Positions 1 to 8,381 are shown, numbered from the stretch's first letter. The stretch is DNA of 23,581 nt from Methanobacterium_C sp963845285 (GCA_963845285.1 CAWJRO010000024.1:1-23581); one strand, 5' to 3'. A program made the numbers and translations. Notes: generated by a model from the sequence alone, not told the origin.

Positions 1-60
1 GGCAACCTTTTTAAATGCATTTAACTAATAATGATTATCGCTAATTTTTGGTGATATACT

Positions 61-70
61 AAATTATATA
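61..70 (+). promoter_or_regulatory. TATA box for the superoperon start (rpl15e)
   Basis: The A/T string AAATTATATA lies about 65-74 nt before the rpl15e start. It fits an archaeal TATA box, which would place transcription initiation about 25 nt downstream, near 90-95, and give a leader of about 40 nt. A small hairpin (TGAGA at 83-87 with TCTCA at 94-98) would lie at the 5' end of that leader. The box is called by sequence likeness and spacing only. Confidence 0.45.
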
Positions 71-134
71 ACCCAACTTTTTTGAGATGTAAGTCTCATG
101 GATGTGGCGAAAGCTGAACAAAAGAGGTGTTTTA

Positions 135-680
135 ATGTACAAATATATAAGAGATGCATGGAAAAATCCAAGCAATTCCTACGTTAAGGAGTTAATGAAA
201 GAACGAGCTCCTGTTTGGAGAAGAGAAAGTGTTATAGAGAGAATAGACCGGCCCACCAGGATCGATAGGGCAAGATCTTTAGGTTACAAAGCTAAAAAAG
301 GATACATTGTTGTAAGAACCCGAGTCCGTAGAGGAGGAAGGCGAAAAACAAGATTTACAGCAGGTAGGAAACCTAAAAGAATGGGTGTAGTTAAGATAAC
401 TCCTATAAAATCCATCAAAAAAATAGCAGAGGAAAGGGTTGCAAGAAAATACCCGAACCTTGAGGTTTTAAACTCATACTGGGTATGGGAAGATGGAAAA
501 TTCAAGTTCTTCGAAGTAATTCTCGTTGACCCTAACAGTCCCTCAATCAAAAATGACCCTAAAATAAACTGGATATGTGAGAGTCAGCACACTAACCGTG
601 TGTTCAGAGGTCTCACAAGTGAAGGTAAGAAAATAAGAGGACTTAGGGGTAAAGGAAAAGGAGCAGAGAAGGCAAGGTAA
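135..680 (+). CDS. rpl15e: 50S ribosomal protein L15e
   Basis: L15e is an archaeal/eukaryotic large-subunit protein that binds 23S rRNA. The 181-residue product starts MYKYIRDAWKNPSNSYVKEL, typical of the family, and is rich in Arg and Lys (for example RVRRGGRRKTR), ending in a basic tail GKGKGAEKAR. An in-frame ATG at 102 would add 11 residues. I choose ATG 135 because GAGGTG (124-129) lies 5 nt before it and because family members begin at MYKY. It is the first gene of the exosome superoperon, and the next gene starts 3 nt after its stop, which implies co-transcription. Recognition is from family knowledge and is very secure. Confidence 0.96.
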   Translation: MYKYIRDAWKNPSNSYVKELMKERAPVWRRESVIERIDRPTRIDRARSLGYKAKKGYIVVRTRVRRGGRRKTRFTAGRKPKRMGVVKITPIKSIKKIAEERVARKYPNLEVLNSYWVWEDGKFKFFEVILVDPNSPSIKNDPKINWICESQHTNRVFRGLTSEGKKIRGLRGKGKGAEKAR

Positions 681-683
681 GCT

Positions 684-1106
684 ATGATCCATAACATTTC
701 ATACAGAGCATTTGTTTATGGAACAGAAAACCCGGAAAAAGTGGAAAGTGCTATTAAAACACTTTTTCCAACTTCTTCACCTCAAAGTGAGCTCACAGAA
801 GGTTATTATAAAAATCCTGTTTTAATTTTACGCGACAAAATCACCAAAAAAAGGGAAATAAAGGATTTTGTCGAAAATTTGGATAAGTTGAAAGATCATG
901 ATAGAAAAAGGATTTTAAATCAACTAGAAAATAAAATGGATCATAAATGTAATTTATTTTTAAGATTTGATAAACAGAGAGCCCACCTTGGAGATCTGAA
1001 GGTAGTTGAGCACGGCGATTCAATCCACGTTAAGATCAAGATCGCAGCTTATCCTGCAAAAAAAGAAGTTGCCCTTAAAATTGCAAGGGAAATATTTGGT
1101 GAGTAA
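684..1106 (+). CDS. RNA-binding protein, COG1325/DUF54 (predicted exosome-linked)
   Basis: The 140-residue protein belongs to the archaeal COG1325/DUF54 family. That family is predicted to bind RNA, and from its constant place in the exosome superoperon it has been proposed to act with the exosome; no reaction is established. The N-terminus (ISYRAFVYGTENPEKVESAI) and the stretch LFLRFDKQRAHLGDL (about residues 91-105) are characteristic. There is no signal peptide or membrane segment. It lies 3 nt after rpl15e, and its end carries the GGTGAG (1098-1103) that serves as ribosome binding site for rnp3, whose ATG directly abuts the TAA. The role is inferred from family and context. Confidence 0.85.
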   Translation: MIHNISYRAFVYGTENPEKVESAIKTLFPTSSPQSELTEGYYKNPVLILRDKITKKREIKDFVENLDKLKDHDRKRILNQLENKMDHKCNLFLRFDKQRAHLGDLKVVEHGDSIHVKIKIAAYPAKKEVALKIAREIFGE

Positions 1107-1889
1107 ATGGTGAGTAAAACTTTTTTTGATTTTCACATCCATATAAACAAAGGAAATGAAAAACTCATCAAAGAAGCAGAAAGATTGGGTTTCACAGGTA
1201 TTGCTGTTGTGAAGTACTGGGATGAATACGATAAAAATGCTTCAAATGATTTTAAAAGATTGAAAGATGGATTAGAAAAAAAAGGAACAAATGAAAATTC
1301 CGATGCTAATCCTATTTTTATTAAAAATAACTCCCTCAAACGCAAATTTCAGATTAAAAGTGCTGTTGAAATAGTTGCAAAGAACCCTGAAGATCTTAAA
1401 CGTAAAGTTGGGAAGTTCAGGAACAAAGTTGATATTTTAATGGTTAACAGTGGTGGTGATGTGAAAATAAACAGAGCCACATGTGAAGATCCTCGGATTG
1501 ATGTGTTGTTACAACCATACAAAGGTCGCAGAGACAGTGGAATAAATCATGTACTTGCCAAGAAAGCTGCAGAAAACAGTGTTGCAATTGAATTGAACCT
1601 TAAATACTTACTTAAAACAGGGGTAAGATATAGATTCAGGGTTTTAAATCAATTTAGACACATAACAGACCTTCAACGGAAGTTTAACTTTCCTGTGATC
1701 ATAACAAGTGATGCTACTTCTGTATATGATCTCAGAACTCCTCAGGACCTAATTGCAATTGCCCACTGTTTTGGGATGACAGAAGATGAAGCAGAATGCG
1801 CTATTTCCAGAACCCCTCAAAAAATAATTGAAAGGACTGCATTAAGAAGTAGTGTTGTGGTGGATGGAGCAAGAATAATAGAAAATTAA
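1107..1889 (+). CDS. rnp3: RNase P protein component 3 (Rpp30)
   Basis: Rpp30 is a protein subunit of archaeal RNase P, which removes 5' leaders from pre-tRNA. It folds as a PHP-like TIM barrel and pairs with Pop5. The 260-residue product begins FFDFHIHINKGNEKLIKEA, matching the barrel's first strand (DxHxH-like). Further on it has VDILMVNSGGDVKINRA (about 109-125), then GRRDSGINHVLAKKAA, and IITSDATSVYDLRTPQDLIA (about 200-219), all typical of Rpp30. The ATG directly follows the COG1325 stop. The other RNase P protein recognised here, Pop5, follows 227 nt later; Rpp29 and Rpp21 are not in the window. Identification is firm. Confidence 0.93.
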   Translation: MVSKTFFDFHIHINKGNEKLIKEAERLGFTGIAVVKYWDEYDKNASNDFKRLKDGLEKKGTNENSDANPIFIKNNSLKRKFQIKSAVEIVAKNPEDLKRKVGKFRNKVDILMVNSGGDVKINRATCEDPRIDVLLQPYKGRRDSGINHVLAKKAAENSVAIELNLKYLLKTGVRYRFRVLNQFRHITDLQRKFNFPVIITSDATSVYDLRTPQDLIAIAHCFGMTEDEAECAISRTPQKIIERTALRSSVVVDGARIIEN

Positions 1890-2116
1890 AGGTTCTTTGA
1901 GAATACTTTAAAGAGATGCTTTTAATCTAAAGATGTCCAAATGATCAGAAGATGTGTCCAAAACGATGTATTAAAACCATATTTATAAAAAAAGAATATT
2001 GATCGAATACTGCTGAATAACTGGATTAATTATGTTAATGGATAAGGATATTGTTCTTCAATTGAGAATTATCCAGTGATATGTTATCATATTAAATTTA
2101 AGTTAAGATGATTTAA

Positions 2117-2491
2117 ATGATGAAACTCAAGATACTGCCTCCAACCCTTCGGGTTAAAAAGAGGTACATTGCATTTGAGGTTATGTCCCAGTTACCACTC
2201 ACCAAAGAAGATGTGATAGCTCTGATCTGGGATGGTTCACAGGATCTTTACGGTGCATGTGGAACAGGCCGATTCGATTTATGGATTGTGAAGGTTTGGA
2301 AGTGTGATTCTAACAATCATGAAAGTATTGTGAAAGGAATTCTACGCTGTAATCGGGATGAATTAAAGTCTGTAAGGGCCATACTTCCGACAATAACAAA
2401 GTTCAGGGGTCGAAGAGTTGTATTCCATACACTCGGAATTTCCGGGACTATCAAATCTGCAATAAAAAACTTTATTAAACCAGAAGGATAA
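2117..2491 (+). CDS. rnp2: RNase P protein component 2 (Pop5)
   Basis: Pop5 is the RNase P protein that dimerises with Rpp30 and helps activate the catalytic RNA. The 124-residue, ferredoxin-like protein shows the family pattern LPPTLRVKKRYIAFEV (about 7-22), then an Asp/Gly-rich LYGACGTGRFDLWIVKVW segment and VKGILRCNRDELKSVRAILP. Two ATG codons in tandem (2117 and 2120) could start it, and they differ by one residue. The 227-nt gap from rnp3 is longer than most gaps in this cluster, so a separate promoter is possible. No strong GGTGAT precedes the start; only GATGAT (2107-2112) is seen. Confidence 0.92.
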   Translation: MMKLKILPPTLRVKKRYIAFEVMSQLPLTKEDVIALIWDGSQDLYGACGTGRFDLWIVKVWKCDSNNHESIVKGILRCNRDELKSVRAILPTITKFRGRRVVFHTLGISGTIKSAIKNFIKPEG

Positions 2492-2647
2492 GATGAATAA
2501 ATAGTTTATAACAAAAATAATTTAACTGGTTTGTAATAGAAATAATTTAAATTGATCTGTAAATAAAATCTTATATCAAAACTAGTTATCATAAATTGTT
2601 TAGAGTAAATTTCATTTCTTTATTGAAAAATTTAGAGAGGTATATAT

Positions 2648-3397
<750 letters not shown>

Positions 3398-3400
3398 ATC

Positions 3401-4096
3401 ATGGTAAATCTTGAAGATGCAGTTATAGCCCGTTTGGAATATTATGGTGAACACTTTGAGGTTTTGGTAGATCCAGATCTTGCATCGGACTTTAAAGATG
3501 GAAAAGAGATAAACATTGAAGAAATACTTGCAGTTGAAGAAGTATTTAAAGACTCTAAAAAAGGGGATAAAGCTTCTGAAGAAGCCATGATGAAGGCGTT
3601 CAACACAATTGATCCGCTTGAAGCTGCTGTAATCATAATAAAAAAGGGTCATGTCCAGTTAACGGCCCAGCAGCGAAAGGAAATGCAGGAAGAAAAACGA
3701 AAGTTGATCATTGCAACTATAACAAGGGAATCTATAAACCCTCAAACAAAACTTCCTCATCCTGCAAGAAGGATAGAAATAGCTATGGATGAATGTAGAA
3801 TCCATGTAGACCCTTTTAAAAGCGTTGATGAACAGGTAAAAACTGTTATGAAAGCCATACGTACCAAGATACCTATAAGATTTGAGAAGGTGCGGGTGGC
3901 AATAAGAATACCCGGAGATTTTACAGGAAAAGTTTACGGTGTGATCCCTGAGTTTGGAACGACTAAAAAGGAAGAATGGCAGCGAGATGGGTCATGGGTA
4001 GCTTTGGTTGAAATACCCGGTGGTCTACAGGATAGTTTCTACACAAAGCTGAGTGAGCTTACAAAGGGACAAGTGGAAACAAAGCTGATTAAATAG
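3401..4096 (+). CDS. sdo1: Ribosome maturation protein SBDS (Sdo1)
   Basis: This is the archaeal homologue of SBDS/Sdo1, which acts in late maturation of the large ribosomal subunit; in eukaryotes it works with the EFL1 GTPase to release eIF6. The 231-residue length fits the three-domain family. The N-terminal FYSH-type domain (about 1-90) begins VNLEDAVIARLEYYGEHFEV. A helical middle domain contains QRKEMQEEKRKLIIATITRE and PHPARRIEIAMDE, and the C-terminal ferredoxin-like domain includes VRVAIRIPGDFTGKVYG. It starts 3 nt after psmA, with GAGG (3390-3393) as a likely ribosome binding site inside the psmA end. It is followed by a 184-nt gap. Confidence 0.94.
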   Translation: MVNLEDAVIARLEYYGEHFEVLVDPDLASDFKDGKEINIEEILAVEEVFKDSKKGDKASEEAMMKAFNTIDPLEAAVIIIKKGHVQLTAQQRKEMQEEKRKLIIATITRESINPQTKLPHPARRIEIAMDECRIHVDPFKSVDEQVKTVMKAIRTKIPIRFEKVRVAIRIPGDFTGKVYGVIPEFGTTKKEEWQRDGSWVALVEIPGGLQDSFYTKLSELTKGQVETKLIK

Positions 4097-4280
4097 GTTA
4101 ATTAAAAGTTAATCATGGATAAGTAGTAAATCACTGGATAGTTAAATCGAGTTAGTAACTTAGTTGCTAATCATTATAGTAATTTTAATTACTCACATAA
4201 AATTATTAACATAATGAGATAAACTGAGCTTAAATTAACTTTTTAATTTTCTTTGGCATTCCACATAAAGGAGGCAGAAT

Positions 4281-5096
4281 GTGATATTTGTAAAGGATAA
4301 GGAAATAGTAGTTCCTGGAGATGTTCTGGCAGATGAAGAATATCACTCAGGAAGAGGGACTTTCAGGGAAAACAGTGATATATGTTCCTCTCTTGTGGGC
4401 TTGGTGGCCATAAGGGATAAAAAAATAAGCGTGATACCCTTACAGAGCAAGTACATTCCGAAAAGAGGAGATGTGGTCATTGGTGAGGTCACAGATATAA
4501 GATTCTCCATGTGGAATCTGGATGTAAACTCCCCATATTCTGGATTTTTACCTGCCTCAGACGTTTTTGGAAAGGAAAAACGTGAATTAAGCAGAACATT
4601 TGATGTTGGTGACGTTTTATTTTTAAGGGTTGTCGATGTTGATGAGGTAAAAAAAGTGAAACTGGGTCTTAAAGGTAGAGGGCTCGGTAAATTTAGGGGA
4701 GGAATCCTTATAAATATCACTCCAACCAAAGTTCCAAGGCTTATAGGTAAAAAAGGATCCATGATTAACATGATAAAAGATGAAACCCGCTGTGATGTTG
4801 TTGTGGGTCAAAACGGTGTTGTGTGGGTTAAAGGTGAACCTGAAATGGAAAGGGTGGCTGAAAAAGTTATAATGATGATTGAAGAGCAGTCACATACCTC
4901 TGGATTGACAGATAGAGTACGAACCATGCTTTTAGAGCTTCTAGGCAAAGAGCCAGAAGAAGAACCTGTAAAAGAGCCGGAAGAACCGCAGGAACTTGAA
5001 GAGCTAGAACCTCGGGAACTTGAAGAACAAGAATCTGAAGAGCTTCAATCTGAGAAACAAGAAGATGAAGAAGATAAAGAGGAATTTATCCAATAA
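4281..5096 (+). CDS. rrp4: Exosome RNA-binding subunit Rrp4
   Basis: Rrp4 caps the archaeal exosome and feeds RNA into the Rrp41-Rrp42 ring. The 271-residue protein has an N-terminal domain (1-60, VVPGDVLAD), an S1 domain (about 62-135, GDVVIGEVTDI) and a KH domain (about 148-205) with the GKKGS loop at 157-161. A strongly acidic, Glu/Pro-rich tail runs over the last 50 residues or so and looks disordered. The start is GTG 4281, with GGAGG (4270-4274) 6 nt upstream. Rrp41 follows 16 nt after the stop, so stoichiometric co-expression is expected. The tail is longer than I would expect for a minimal Rrp4. Confidence 0.95.
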   Translation: MIFVKDKEIVVPGDVLADEEYHSGRGTFRENSDICSSLVGLVAIRDKKISVIPLQSKYIPKRGDVVIGEVTDIRFSMWNLDVNSPYSGFLPASDVFGKEKRELSRTFDVGDVLFLRVVDVDEVKKVKLGLKGRGLGKFRGGILINITPTKVPRLIGKKGSMINMIKDETRCDVVVGQNGVVWVKGEPEMERVAEKVIMMIEEQSHTSGLTDRVRTMLLELLGKEPEEEPVKEPEEPQELEELEPRELEEQESEELQSEKQEDEEDKEEFIQ

Positions 5097-5112
5097 TCAG
5101 GTAATAGCAGGG

Positions 5113-5841
5113 GTGATTAATATTATAACAAATAGCAATTTAAGCACCGGTACAGAAACTAGTGCAAGGGCTGATGGAAGATCTTTTGATGAATTAAGAC
5201 CATTAAAAATAGAAGCAGGAGTGCTTGAAAGGGCCGATGGATCTGCTTACCTTGAGATGGGAGGTAATAAAGTACTTGCAGCAGTTTATGGGCCGAGGGA
5301 GCTTCACATAAGACGTATAATGATGCCAAATAAGGCTGTTTTAAGGTGCAAGTATAATATGGCACCATTTTCAGTGGATGACCGCAAAAGACCCGGACCT
5401 GATAGAAGATCTGTAGAAATATCTAAATTAACATCAGAAGCATTGACACCTGCAGTATTCCTTGAAAAATTTCCACGTTCAACCATAGATATCTTTATTG
5501 AAGTTCTTGAAGCAGAAGGTGGGACAAGATGTGCTGGAATAACTGCAGCATCTGTTGCACTTGCAGATGCAGGAGTTCCAATGCGAGATATTGTTGTTGC
5601 ATGTGCAGCAGGAAAATCCAATGGTCAAGTAGTTATGGATCTTTCGGAAGCTGAGGATAAAGAAGGTGAAGCTGACCTTCCAGTAGCCATGATGCCTAGA
5701 ACCGGTGAAATCACACTTTTACAAATGGATGGACACCTTACAGGGCAAGAATTTGAAAAGGCTCTGGATCTTGCAGTAGAAGGATGTAAACGAATAAGTG
5801 AAGAGCAGAAAAAAGCCATAAAAAATAGGTATGGTGATTAG
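5113..5841 (+). CDS. rrp41: Exosome catalytic subunit Rrp41
   Basis: Rrp41 is the phosphorolytic 3'-5' RNase PH-type subunit of the exosome, active in a hexamer with Rrp42. From GTG 5113 it has 242 residues. The core shows ARADGRSFDELRPLKIEAGV, the RNA-binding RCKYNMAPFSVDDRKRPGPD region, and the catalytic EADLPVAMMPRTGEITLLQ segment. The frame stays open back to an ATG at 5020, but that would overlap rrp4 by 77 nt and add a basic sequence lacking in the family. GTG 5113 has AGGT (5099-5102) upstream. A GGGGTGAT at 5111-5118 leaves open a rare ATT/ATA start at 5122/5125. Its last codons (GGTGAT) form the rrp42 ribosome binding site. Confidence 0.94.
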   Translation: MINIITNSNLSTGTETSARADGRSFDELRPLKIEAGVLERADGSAYLEMGGNKVLAAVYGPRELHIRRIMMPNKAVLRCKYNMAPFSVDDRKRPGPDRRSVEISKLTSEALTPAVFLEKFPRSTIDIFIEVLEAEGGTRCAGITAASVALADAGVPMRDIVVACAAGKSNGQVVMDLSEAEDKEGEADLPVAMMPRTGEITLLQMDGHLTGQEFEKALDLAVEGCKRISEEQKKAIKNRYGD

Positions 5842-6633
5842 ATGGTCAGTATAGTTCCTGAAATCATACGGGAAAGTGTAGTAAATCTTATAAAAGAAGG
5901 AAAAAGAACAGATGGCAGGGCTTTTGATGAATACCGTGAAATATCCCTTGAAACTGGTGTCATTGATAAGGCTGAAGGTTCTGCAAGGGTGAAAATAGGG
6001 AACACCCAGATACTGGTTGGTGTAAAAACACAAATAGCCGAACCATTTTCAGACACACCCCAAATGGGAGTGTTAATGACCAATTCCGAGTTACTTCCAA
6101 TGGCAGCCCCTAACTTTGAACCAGGACCACCTGATGAAAATTCTGTAGAACTCTCAAGGGTCACAGATAGATGTGTAAGAGAAGGAAAAGTGGTTGACCT
6201 TGAGAAACTATGCATAATCGAAGGCAAAAAAGTTTGGATGATATTTGTAGATCTCCACGTTCTTGATTATGATGGCAACCTAATGGATACAGCTGTTCTT
6301 GGAACTGTGGCAGCTCTTATGAATGCAAAGATACCTACTGTAACTGTTGAAGATGGTGAAATTATCGTAGACTACGATAAAATGATTCCATTACCATTCA
6401 ATGAAAAAGCTTTAATGTGTACATTTGCAAAGATAGATAATGAATTAATTGTTGACCCATCCCGCGGAGAAGAAGAGATCATGGACGCCCGTATCTCAAT
6501 TGGGATGAGAGCTGATGGTAGTATTTGTGCAATGCAAAAAGGTGGTGCAAAACCACTTTCAAAAGATGAAATCTTGAAAGCAGTCACCATTGCAAAAGAG
6601 AAGACAGAAGAGCTTCGAGAATATCTCAAATAA
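5842..6633 (+). CDS. rrp42: Exosome non-catalytic ring subunit Rrp42
   Basis: Rrp42 is the second RNase PH-like subunit of the hexameric exosome ring. In archaea it lacks phosphorolytic activity itself but is needed for RNA binding and Rrp41 activity. The 263-residue product shows GKRTDGRAFDEYREISLETG (19-38), VLMTNSELLPMAAPNFEPGP, VELSRVTDRCVREGKVVDLE, and a C-terminal ISIGMRADGSICAMQKGG. The ATG follows the rrp41 stop with no gap, using GGTGAT (5833-5838) inside the rrp41 end. rrp4, rrp41 and rrp42 thus form one tightly coupled unit. A 156-nt AT-rich gap follows. Confidence 0.95.
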   Translation: MVSIVPEIIRESVVNLIKEGKRTDGRAFDEYREISLETGVIDKAEGSARVKIGNTQILVGVKTQIAEPFSDTPQMGVLMTNSELLPMAAPNFEPGPPDENSVELSRVTDRCVREGKVVDLEKLCIIEGKKVWMIFVDLHVLDYDGNLMDTAVLGTVAALMNAKIPTVTVEDGEIIVDYDKMIPLPFNEKALMCTFAKIDNELIVDPSRGEEEIMDARISIGMRADGSICAMQKGGAKPLSKDEILKAVTIAKEKTEELREYLK

Positions 6634-6743
6634 CTAATCAAATTAAATCACAAATCAAATTAAAATATTTAATAGATAAAACAATCAATAAGATTTATCT
6701 AAAAATATTTATCTAAATTTATTTAATAATTGATATTAATTTA

Positions 6744-6751
6744 GCATATAA
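6744..6751 (+). promoter_or_regulatory. TATA-like box before rpl37ae
   Basis: GCATATAA at 6744-6751 lies about 40 nt before the rpl37ae start in the gap after rrp42. It would place initiation near 6773-6776, just before the AAGGTGAT ribosome binding site (6778-6785). This suggests rpl37ae-rpoP-Brix can be transcribed from its own promoter. Upstream the gap holds two copies of TTTATCTAAA (6694-6703 and 6708-6717). Confidence 0.4.
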
Positions 6752-6789
6752 CAAAATAAAGTTGATACAACAATTATAAGGTGATATAA

Positions 6790-7059
6790 ATGGCAAGAAC
6801 GAAAAAAGTAGGTATAACAGGAAGATTCGGTCCACGATACGGAAGAAAAGCAAAGAGAACAGTTAAAGCAGTAGAAGAAAACATGAAAAAGAATCATGTT
6901 TGCCCTCAATGTGATAGGCCCTCTGTAAAAAGGGTTTCAGCAGGAATATGGAAATGCAAAAAATGTGGTACAGTATTTACCGGAGGAGCATACCTTCCAT
7001 CAACTCCAATGGGTAAAACTGCTGCAAGAAACATTAAAAGGATAGTTGGAGGTTTATAA
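6790..7059 (+). CDS. rpl37ae: 50S ribosomal protein L37Ae
   Basis: L37Ae (eL43) is a zinc-binding large-subunit protein. The 89-residue sequence begins ARTKKVGITGRFGPRYGRKA, as the family does, and has a C2-C2 zinc ribbon (CPQC at 38-41, CKKC at 56-59). The end STPMGKTAARNIKRIVGGL is basic. A near-ideal AAGGTGAT (6778-6785) precedes the ATG by 4 nt, consistent with strong translation. Its last codons contain the GGAGGT used by rpoP, whose start follows the stop by 1 nt. Confidence 0.96.
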   Translation: MARTKKVGITGRFGPRYGRKAKRTVKAVEENMKKNHVCPQCDRPSVKRVSAGIWKCKKCGTVFTGGAYLPSTPMGKTAARNIKRIVGGL

Positions 7060-7060
7060 T

Positions 7061-7192
7061 TTGTATAAATGTGGAAAATGCGGTACTCTTGTTGATATCA
7101 AAGGATACACGGAGTCTAAATGTCCAAAGTGTAGGTACAGAATACTTTTCAAAGAAATCCCTCCCGTAAAAAGGACAGTAAAAGCAAGATAA
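7061..7192 (+). CDS. rpoP: DNA-directed RNA polymerase subunit P (Rpo12)
   Basis: RpoP is the small zinc subunit of archaeal RNA polymerase, homologous to eukaryotic Rpb12. The 43-residue product reads MYKCGKCGTLVDIKGYTESK, then CPKCRYRILFKE, with a zinc ribbon at Cys4, Cys7, Cys21 and Cys24 and a basic C-terminus (PPVKRTVKAR). It starts with TTG, 1 nt after the rpl37ae stop, and GGAGGT (7048-7053) lies 7 nt upstream inside rpl37ae. Because it is short and lacks an ATG it is easy to miss. The position between rpl37ae and the Brix gene is the usual archaeal one. Confidence 0.94.
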   Translation: MYKCGKCGTLVDIKGYTESKCPKCRYRILFKEIPPVKRTVKAR

Positions 7193-7235
7193 AACGCACG
7201 ACTGAATTCGTAAAAGGCATAACTTAAGGCAGTAC

Positions 7236-7733
7236 ATGTTAATAACAACGTCCCGAAAACCATCGCAGAGGACAAGATCCTTTTGTAAAAGCCTTAACAG
7301 GGTATTAAAATCAGAATACACTAACCGGGGCAAGATGAGCATCCGGGATGTTCTCTTAAAATCTTCTGAAATTGGATTCAATAAAATAGCAGTAATATCT
7401 GAGACTAAGGGAAACCCCCATAAAATTGATTTCTACGATGAGAAAGGGGATATTCTTATTTCTCTTGATGTTACAGTTTCAGTTCCAACTTCAAAGGGTG
7501 GTCGAGTTAAAAAGGATGGTCTTTCCTTCAGGTGTGAGGTTGATGATTTAGATAACCTTGCTGAAAAGCTCGTTGAAATTTTTGATATTCCAAAATGTAA
7601 GGACCAGTCAAAACAGGAAAACATTTTACTCCTTAAATATGGGGGAAATGAAAAGAAAGTAGTCTTGGAATTTTATGATACTAAAGGTGCAAATATCGGT
7701 CCAAAAATATATATTAAGAATTGGAAGCTATGA
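7236..7733 (+). CDS. Brix-domain ribosome biogenesis protein
   Basis: This is the archaeal single-domain Brix/Imp4-like protein, predicted to bind rRNA during ribosome assembly; eukaryotic relatives (Imp4, Brx1, Rpf1) act in the nucleolus. The 165-residue sequence opens LITTSRKPSQRTRSFCKSLN (2-21), the Brix hallmark, followed by YTNRGKMSIRDVLLKS and a beta-rich second half ending GPKIYIKNWKL. It starts 43 nt after rpoP. No strong ribosome binding site precedes ATG 7236; AAGG at 7226-7229 is the best seen. Upstream in-frame codons give no better start. Confidence 0.9.
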   Translation: MLITTSRKPSQRTRSFCKSLNRVLKSEYTNRGKMSIRDVLLKSSEIGFNKIAVISETKGNPHKIDFYDEKGDILISLDVTVSVPTSKGGRVKKDGLSFRCEVDDLDNLAEKLVEIFDIPKCKDQSKQENILLLKYGGNEKKVVLEFYDTKGANIGPKIYIKNWKL

Positions 7734-7869
7734 TCTGGGCTTTAATCAAATTTAATCTATCAAATTTAATGGGATTGAATTTTGATTGAAATTTTAGTTT
7801 TTGAAAGTGTTCAAAAAACATTATTCAAAGATCGATATACAAAAGGTTTGGAATGAAGGAGATTTTAAT

Positions 7870-8130
7870 TTGGGAATCATTGAAGGTGTTGAAACAGAAC
7901 TTGAAATGAAATTTGAAACTCCAAGAGATGCTGAGATTATTTTAAAATCAGTAGAACCTGAGATTCGTACAGCACCATCAGAAAGGACATCTGTGAACAT
8001 TGATTTGTCTGGTAACGTTTTGAAGATTAAAATCGATGCTGAAGATACAACGTCACTTAGGGCATCTTTAAATTCATATTTAAGATGGATAAAATTGTCC
8101 TATGAAATTTTAGAACTTAAACTGGACTAA
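7870..8130 (+). CDS. pcc1: KEOPS complex subunit Pcc1
   Basis: Pcc1 is the small dimerising subunit of KEOPS, which makes the universal t6A37 modification of ANN-decoding tRNAs together with Kae1, Bud32 and Cgi121. From TTG 7870 the product has 86 residues, the usual family size: ETELEMKFETPRDAEIILKS, then EIRTAPSERTSVNI and a final helix DTTSLRASLNSYLRWIKLS, typical of Pcc1. The frame can be read back to TTG 7801. I prefer 7870 because AAGGAG (7856-7861) lies 8 nt before it and the extra 23 residues have no family counterpart. It is 136 nt after the Brix gene. Confidence 0.85.
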   Translation: MGIIEGVETELEMKFETPRDAEIILKSVEPEIRTAPSERTSVNIDLSGNVLKIKIDAEDTTSLRASLNSYLRWIKLSYEILELKLD

Positions 8131-8184
8131 ATCAATTAAAAAATAGATGATTCTCAAGAGAAAATAGAGTCTAAAGAGAAAATA

Positions 8185-8207
8185 ATCTTTATAATAAATA
8201 TAAAGAT
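8185..8207. terminator. Perfect 9-bp inverted repeat after pcc1 (possible terminator)
   Basis: ATCTTTATA (8185-8193) and TATAAAGAT (8199-8207) form a perfect 9-bp stem around a 5-nt loop, 54 nt after the pcc1 stop. It may end the pcc1 transcript, or the TATAAA halves may act as promoter elements for pfdB. There is no strong T-tract after it, so a terminator role is uncertain. Confidence 0.35.
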
Positions 8208-8358
8208 CTAATTTGAACTAAATCTAACAATTCAAAATAAGATTTAAAAGACTAAAAGGATTTATTGAAATAAATTAAAATAAGGATAATATAAATTAAT
8301 TATTATAAAATTATTGGATAAAAATCAAATTAAAAATTAATTAAATTTTAGATTTCAG

Positions 8359-8381
8359 ATGAAACCTTTAGAAGGTTTCAT
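8359..8381. promoter_or_regulatory. Perfect 10-bp inverted repeat upstream of pfdB
   Basis: The arms ATGAAACCTT (8359-8368) and AAGGTTTCAT (8372-8381) are exactly complementary around a TAG loop. The repeat ends 11 nt before the GAGGTGAT ribosome binding site (8393-8400) of pfdB. It could be an operator over the start-site region or a hairpin in the leader. Its GC content is higher than the surrounding gap, so chance is less likely than for the AT-only repeats nearby. Confidence 0.5.

Noticed and set aside
83..118. Possible kink-turn or C/D-like motif (GGCGAAAGCTGA) in the rpl15e leader
   Set aside because: The non-canonical stem would close on a loop of only about 3 nt, and no proper C box is present; only a 5-bp hairpin (83-98) remains.
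1890..2116. Possible small RNA in the rnp3-rnp2 gap (repeated AGATG(TG)TCCAAA, weak CTGGAT...ATCCAG pairing)
   Set aside because: No complete C/D or H/ACA layout or stable long stem could be built; the evidence is too thin.
5020..5112. rrp41 start at ATG 5020
   Set aside because: It would overlap rrp4 by 77 nt and add basic sequence that is simply the rrp4 tail in another frame.
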